Assembly: GCA_028641055.1 (NCBI GenBank)
Contig: CM054063.1
Location: 176,954,756-177,018,755 of the forward strand
Direction: 5' to 3'
Length of the DNA: 64,000 nucleotides
DNA from: Alopecurus myosuroides
Taxonomy: Eukaryota > Streptophyta > Magnoliopsida > Poales > Poaceae
A program made the position numbers and the translations under genes. The notes below the pieces were generated by a model that was not told where the DNA came from, did not search any database, and worked only from the letters and a program-made list of their open reading frames with translations. Below are positions 58,617 to 64,000 of this stretch, in pieces (position 1 is the first letter of the stretch; every line of letters begins with the position of its first letter).

Positions 58617-60055
58617 ATTTTATAATGCATTACTTATGTTATTTCATCTTATTTTGCATGTTTCATAATTTTTGGAGAATAAACACAGGGACCAGAAATC
58701 TGATGGAAAAAGCATCATCAAGATACCCTATTTCAGAAGATCAGAAAAAGAAGGGGGCATCAGGGATGTCTTATAAGTCCAGAAGAGGGAGCTAGCCACG
58801 AGGAGACCCGGAGGGGGGCCACAGGGGCCCACACCATGGGGTGGCGCGCCCCTGGTCGCGCCGCCAGGTGGTGTGGCCAACCTGGCCCACCTCCGGGCGC
58901 CCCCTTTCGCGTACTTGACCCCCAGGGAACCCTAAGCCCCAGAACATCATCGAGGAAATATTCGGCCGCCGCCTCAGGGCGAAAAACAACAGAGAGAGAA
59001 AAGCTCTCCGGCAGGGAGAAATCTACCGGGGAAATTCCTCCCCGGAGAGGGGACATCATCGCCATCCTCACCGTCATCACTCTGGGCTTCATCAAGATCA
59101 TCATCGTCATCATTCGCACCACCAGCACCATCACCCTCACCGTCCACCTTCATCCCGACGTAACAATTAGGTGTCTTTATCGTTGTTTTCCAGTAGATCT
59201 CTCTCCCGGTGTGGATTACTTGTTAGTAGTTGATGCTTGCGAGATTTATCGTTGTTTGCACTTTATGACCAGATTGTTATTCACCATTATATCACCTCTG
59301 ATTATGATCCATATGATGTCTCATGAGTAGTTCGTTTAGATCTTGAGGACATGGGAGAAGTCGTGATGTTAGTAGTGGATTTATGTTGAAGTAATATCTA
59401 GTGGTTTGATATTTAAGTTGTGGTCTTATTCTTCTAGTGGTGTCATGTGAACATCGACTACATGACACTTCACCTTTATGGACCTAGGAGGATGTATTAT
59501 GTATTTGGCTACTAATTGTGGGGTTGCCGGAGTGACATAAACCTAAACCCCCGTTAGGAAACCGATGCATGAGGGAGTGTAGGATCCGAGAGTTTAGGGT
59601 TGTGGTTAGATTTATCTTAATTACTTCTTGTATTTGCGAATGCTTGCAAGGGGTTTAATCACAAGTCTCTATTAGTCCTAGTTGGGCGGTGCATTATCAT
59701 AGGTTCACCCACACAACACCTATCAAAACAATAAACATTAATCAACTGTATGAAGCGAAAGCACTTGACGAAATCCCCATGTGTCCTCGAGAACGTTTAG
59801 TCAACATAAGTAAAACAACCGGCTTGTCCTTTGTTCTCAAAAGGATTGGGCCACTTTCTGCAACTATTATTACTGTTATTTATTTACTCGCACTTTATTT
59901 ATCTGCTATATCGAAACCACCAAAAACCGGTTTGCTAGTGTTTACAGTGAATTCTCTATCCAACCTGCTTGTCAACACGTTATGCTCCCCGTTGGGTTTG
60001 ACACTCTTATTTATCGAAAATACTACGATACACCCCCTATACTTGTGGGTCATCA
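58617..60055 (+). repeat. Element B, second LTR, right part
   Basis: Continuation of the LTR cut at 33272; the first 5 bases (ATTTT) are the right-hand target duplicate of D. It matches 24870-26299 and ends GGGTCATCA. It is followed not by foreign flanking DNA but by a second primer site and gag start, so this is a shared, middle LTR. Confidence 0.85.
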
Positions 60056-60066
60056 AGACTATTTTC

Positions 60067-60084
60067 TGGCGCCGTTGTCGGGGA
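60067..60084 (+). other. Second primer binding site of element B
   Basis: TGGCGCCGTTGTCGGGGA, 11 bases after the LTR end, as after the first LTR. One change from the consensus tRNA-Asp-type site, at a different base than in the first copy. Confidence 0.85.
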
Positions 60085-60170
60085 GTGAAGCGCTATTGGT
60101 AAGTGGAATTGGTAAGAAAAACTTTTACCGTGAATGCTGTTTTTATTTATGTCTGCTGTTTTATTTCACG

Positions 60171-60365
60171 ATGGATAGTTCATATGGTTGTTTATTTAGG
60201 GGTACTACTACAGTTACTGTTAGGGTAGTAGGTGACCCGTTATCTACTGAATTGGATCCTTATAAAATACCTATGAAAATTGTTGGACATGTTATGGATA
60301 ACTGCTATTATGGAGATGGAACTGTCCATCCCAGTGATTATTTGCTCTTGACACACGTTATGTAG
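60171..60365 (+). pseudogene. gag: Second gag start of element B, truncated
   Basis: The ATG at 60171 opens MDSSYGCLFRGTTTVTVR, parallel to 26415. It keeps codons (DNCYYGDGTVHPSDYLLL) beyond the point where the first copy is deleted. At about 60350 the sequence switches to an A-type LTR, and a stop follows at 60363-60365. It marks the start of a second internal domain, so B once had at least two units sharing an LTR. Confidence 0.75.
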
Positions 60366-60542
60366 TTGTGCATGTTGTGTTTGCTAGGATCCGATAAACC
60401 ATGAGATTATGATTATTTTGTTCATGTCAATCTAAGATGGTTCACTTATATTTGTAGAGAGTTTTAATCGTGTCTTGCAATGCTCTCCGGTGTTTATGAT
60501 TACCTTGGCCACGTAGTTGTTTTCACCTCCAAGAGAGGGTTT
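60353..60542 (+). repeat. A-type LTR fragment, plus strand
   Basis: GCATGTTGTGTTTGCTAGGATCC and the following 170 bases match the A LTR downstream of its core promoter (about 23478 on). They also match, reversed, 61336-61521 in this window. The left edge is a breakpoint with the B gag; the right edge is an insertion point for the opposite-strand LTR. Confidence 0.65.
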
Positions 60543-61739
60543 TGACATGATCACAAGCTTGTTGGGAGACCCCAAGCGGAAGGTATGATGTAGTCTTGTT
60601 TAAATTTTCCCTAAGTGTGGAACCAGAGTTTATCAAACTAGTAGGAACGTGTAGTCTCGACGAAGGTTACTTGTATCAATGATGCCTTTTATCGATGTTG
60701 TCCAAGCGTGGAACCTGCACACAAGCACAAACTCTCTCTTTCCCCAACTTTTTGGAAGGTTGCCATCCTTCTGGTCTTACTGAAAATAGGAGAATTAAAT
60801 GTATAGTGTCTTGAAGAGTAATAAAATTAATAACGGAACAACGAGGAAACAATGATGAAAATTTCTTAAAACAAGGTTGCAATATGAGAAAAATAGGACC
60901 GGGGGCCATAGGTTCACTAGTGGTGTCTCTCGAAAGAAAACAAGCATGTTGGGTGAACAAATTACAGCTAGGAAATTGATAAATCATGAACGTAAAACAA
61001 TACTATTATGATGAGATATAGTTCACGGGTTCTAACATTGTAGGCATTATGTCAAGGCATATGGACCGCTATCCAGCATGCATCCATATCTAAAATTCCA
61101 CCTCAAGAAAGCTATCCAACAAATCTCTTGGTATTAAGTTACAACAACGAAATGATTGCTTTGTCTACAATAGACAAATGCATTAAGAACAATGCGTAAT
61201 GTAAGCAGTGGTCCTCGTCCATAGACAAGAGCATTGTTGTTTTCTCCCTAGTGGCAACAACACATACTCCCCCCGCATGTTTCTGTCACTCAAGCGCATG
61301 CAACAAGGAGGCATGAACTCACTATCTAGCATATAAACCCTCTCTTGGAGGTGAAAACAACAATGTGTACAAGGTAATCATAAACACCGGAGAGAATTGC
61401 AAGACAATATTAAAACTCTCTACAAATATAACTGGAGCATCTCAGATTGACATGAACAAAATAATCATAATCTCATGGTTCATCAGATCCCACCAAACAC
61501 AACATGCATAATTACATACGTTGGTCTCGATCATGTGAGGCATATCATGAGACTCTAGACATGGAGGCATAGGGGAGAGAACAACCATTTAGCTACTATT
61601 ATGGAGTTGTAGTCCCGAGATGAACTACTCACGCATCTGTACCGGAGGCGGTCATGGCGATGTAGAGGCCTCCGATGACGACCCCCCTCTCCGGCCCTAG
61701 ACTGGACTTTCAAGGTGACGACGCCTCTCTATATGTTTC
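60543..61739 (-). repeat. A-type LTR, minus strand, 5'-truncated
   Basis: On the minus strand this reads colinearly with 23270-24435 (GAGAGACACCACTAGTGAAC, TGCGTGAGTAGTTCAT, CATCATACCTTCC) and ends ATCATGTCA at 60543, an intact LTR 3' end. Its promoter-proximal side is cut at 61739 by the Copia element G. It belongs to the same family as A but is a different copy, with many substitutions. Confidence 0.7.
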
Positions 61740-63390
61740 TGAAGGGAATATGCCCGAGAGGCAATAATAAAATGGTTATTATCTTATTCCTTGTTTATGA
61801 TGAATGTTTATTTCTCATGCTAGAATTGTATTAACCGGAAACGTTGATACATGTGTGCTTAATAAACAAACAATGGTTCCTAGTAAAGCCTCTCTTTTAA
61901 CTAGCTCGTTGATTAATAGATGATCAAGGTTTCCTGATCATGAACATTGGATGTTATTAATAACGGGGTCATGTCATTAGAAGAATGATGTGATGAACAT
62001 ATACCCAAAGAGAATATAGCAATGCGATCAAGTCATTTAGTTTACATTGTTATATCAAACATACGAAGTAACTTATTCCTTAGACCATGAAATCATGTCA
62101 ATCGCTGATACCGGAAGAGTGCTTTGATGGCATCAAACGTCACACCATAACAAGGTGACTATAAAGGTGTCGTTAAGTATTCGGAAAGTATTAGTTGAGG
62201 ATCATGGATCAAGAGTGGGATTTGTCCATCCAAATGACGGAGAGATATACTCTGGGCCCTCTCGATGATATCACATCGAAACCGCTTGCAAGCACGTGAT
62301 ATGATCACAAAGGATGTTATATCATGGGAACGAGAAAAGAGTACTTGTCGGTAACGAGATTGAACAAGGTATGGTTGATACCAATGTTCGAATCTCGGAC
62401 AAGTAAAATATCGCGAGACAAAGGGAATAGTTCACGGCGTTGTTGGTTCACACGATCACGAGAGTCATCGTTGAATATATAGGAGTGATCACGGATCTCC
62501 AGATCCCGCTGTTGATTATTGATCGGAGAGGAGTCTCGATCATGTCTATCTTATTCGCGAACCGTAGGGTGACACACTTAAGGTTCGATGACGCGTTTGA
62601 GAGGATACGGAATATCGAAGAATATTTTGGGCAGCACCGAAATTGTTTCGGGGAAAATTGAAATAGTTCAAGGGGTTTTTCGTCGAATGGTTGTTAATAG
62701 AATTAACAAATGATTCAAGGTGCTATATGCAAATGTTTGTTAATGTAATTAACAAATATAAATAAAGAAATAAAAATGTTTTATTTATTTATTAAAAGAA
62801 AACCTTTGGATTTTCCAAGTGGAAAATTAAGGGAGCATGAGTGGGTGTGAGTGGAGCTTCCACTCACATGAAGAGGGAAGAGGTGGGGGCACACCATGGC
62901 TGGCCGCACCCCCCTCTTGGGCTGCCTCCCCCTCCCTATAAAAGGAGGGTGAGAGCTCCTCTTCTCCACACACTTGGCCACTTCCCTTTCCCTCCACCCG
63001 CTGCTCCATTTCATGGTCTCCGTCTTGGCGAAGCCCTGACCGTGGGATTCTTCACCACCACCACGTCGTCGTGCTGCTGGAGTTCCGAGGGATCCTCTAC
63101 TTCCACGCCCCGCTGGAACGAGGGAACGGAGGTCATCATCAACCGTACGTGTGACCGATCACGGATGCACCGCCGGATTGCGGTGCCCATCTTCTCGCTA
63201 TCGGGATCGGTGTGAGTACGACTACGCCAACAACGAGATTTGATCTCGTACCACTTTGAGTCTTCGAGGGTATGTGTTCTCCTTGACCCTCTTGTTGCCC
63301 GTTGCACTTCGTCTCCTAGATTAGATCTTGGCCTTTCGGGTGTCTCTCGTGTAGGAAATTTTTTATTTTCTATGCAACGAACCCTTCAGT
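61740..63390 (+). repeat. 5' LTR of Copia element G (BARE/Angela-like)
   Basis: 1651 bases from TGAAGGG to CCCTTCA, perfect 7-bp inverted termini. Typical blocks of this family: ATGCCCGAGAGGCAATAATAA near the start, GTTGATTATTGATCGGAGAGG near 62510 and GTAGGAAATTTTTTATTTTC near the end. TATAAAAG lies at 62937. An initiator-Met primer site follows at 63392. The left flank is GTTTC; the other end of the element is outside the window or lost. Confidence 0.85.
62937..62944 (+). promoter_or_regulatory. TATA box of LTR G
   Basis: TATAAAAG in a GC-rich context, about 450 bases before the LTR end, the usual place for the promoter of this Copia family. Confidence 0.65.
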
Positions 63391-63903
63391 GGTATCAGAG
63401 CCGGATCTATGCGTAGATGTTTTGTACGGGTAGAACACATATGAGTATGTGGGCGTTGATGATCATGTTATTGCCTCCTTGAGTATTTTATGATCTTAGT
63501 GGCATAGTAGGATGAAGCTGCCCCAGACTAAGTTTACGTGTACTATGTACGCGAGAGTTGTCTCACTTGTGGCTAAGGGGGTGTCCGTTTCTCCTACTAT
63601 AGTTAAGATCTAATCTACGAAGGGTTGTTAAAAATGTGTTTATCAACGTTGTGGTTTATGTTCGTAGGTATGAACGGTTCTATCATCGAAAGCCCTAAGC
63701 CACGTAAAATATGCAAAAATAAATTAGAGGCGTCTAACTAGTTTTTGCTGGGCATGTGATGTGATATGGTCAATATTACAAATTTGATTATGAGATGATC
63801 TATTTTGTAAATTATTGATATACCGGAAGGTATCCATATGATTGTCTTCTTATTGATGGACAATCAAGATTGGGGTGCCATGGTACTTGGTACCACGCCG
63901 GTG
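63391..63903 (+). mobile_element. Primer site and leader of Copia element G, truncated
   Basis: TGGTATCAGAGCC (63392-63404) and about 500 bases of untranslated leader follow the LTR. No gag frame is reached. At about 63903 the sequence switches to an LTR fragment of the E/F family. Confidence 0.7.
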
Positions 63904-64000
63904 GAACCCAAGGCATCTGGCTTGGTGTTGACGGGTTACACTTTGGTGAACTGTGAGTCTTGCTTGCCAGTACGTTTATGTACTGACCCCTTTGGGGCTG
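63904..64000 (+). repeat. E/F-family LTR fragment at the window edge
   Basis: GAACCCAAGGCATCTG and the next 80 bases match F 11203-11299 (for example GGTGTTGACGGGTTACACTTTGGTGAA) with few changes. It starts about 4.08 kb into the LTR, so the 5' part is missing, and it is cut by the window end. Confidence 0.8.

Overview
This is plant nuclear DNA, almost certainly from a Triticeae grass (wheat, barley or rye type). The reasons are a BARE/Angela-like Copia LTR with an initiator-Met primer site, two Athila-type Gypsy elements with tRNA-Asp primer sites, a chromovirus with 4.6-kb LTRs, and the deep nesting of these elements. I see no intact cellular gene, no ribosomal RNA and no CRISPR. All recognisable protein-coding sequence is retrotransposon gag or pol, and every copy is broken.

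Layout. Positions 1-3082 are old, mostly unassigned DNA with a MITE-like palindrome and a decayed Copia LTR. Element C (Copia-like; 5' LTR 3083-5248, gag to 6864) is cut by element A (Athila-type; LTR 6865-7126 plus 23078-24435, primer site 24447, gag start to 24796). The LTR of A is itself cut by F (7127-23077), a non-coding large-LTR element in the form LTR-internal-LTR-internal-LTR, flanked by one perfect 5-bp duplication. The gag of A is cut by element B (Athila-type; LTR 24797-26299, gag/pol to 30664, a second ORF 31000-31539, second LTR from 33205). That second LTR of B is cut by D (33273-58616, minus strand), a chromovirus with 4.6-kb LTRs. The 5' coding region of D is cut by E (43278-53242), another non-coding large-LTR element related to F. 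Beyond D the LTR of B resumes (58617-60055) and runs into a second primer site and gag start (to about 60352). The tail (60353-64000) is a mosaic: two A-type LTR pieces in opposite orientation, a BARE/Angela-like Copia 5' LTR (61740-63390) with its leader, and a fragment of the E/F LTR family at the right edge.

How the parts relate. D is the only element here with a recognisable chromovirus gag-protease-RT-integrase set. E and F have no gag or pol, only primer site, polypurine tract and a short relic resembling the end of a chromovirus integrase, so they look like non-autonomous derivatives of a D-like lineage. Their LTRs are unusually complex: a TATA-like box, telobox, pyrimidine-rich leader and splice-donor-like site; tRNA-like A/B-box modules; a 159-bp tandem repeat present in 5 units in F and 3 in E; exon-like acidic ORF segments near the 3' end; and a conserved hairpin.

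The strongest observation is the middle LTR of F. It matches LTR3 at every informative site left of a 60-bp interval and LTR1 at every one right of it, as expected for unequal crossing over between the two LTRs of one insertion. Element B shows the same LTR-internal-LTR-internal order, so two families in this window carry the multi-LTR form.
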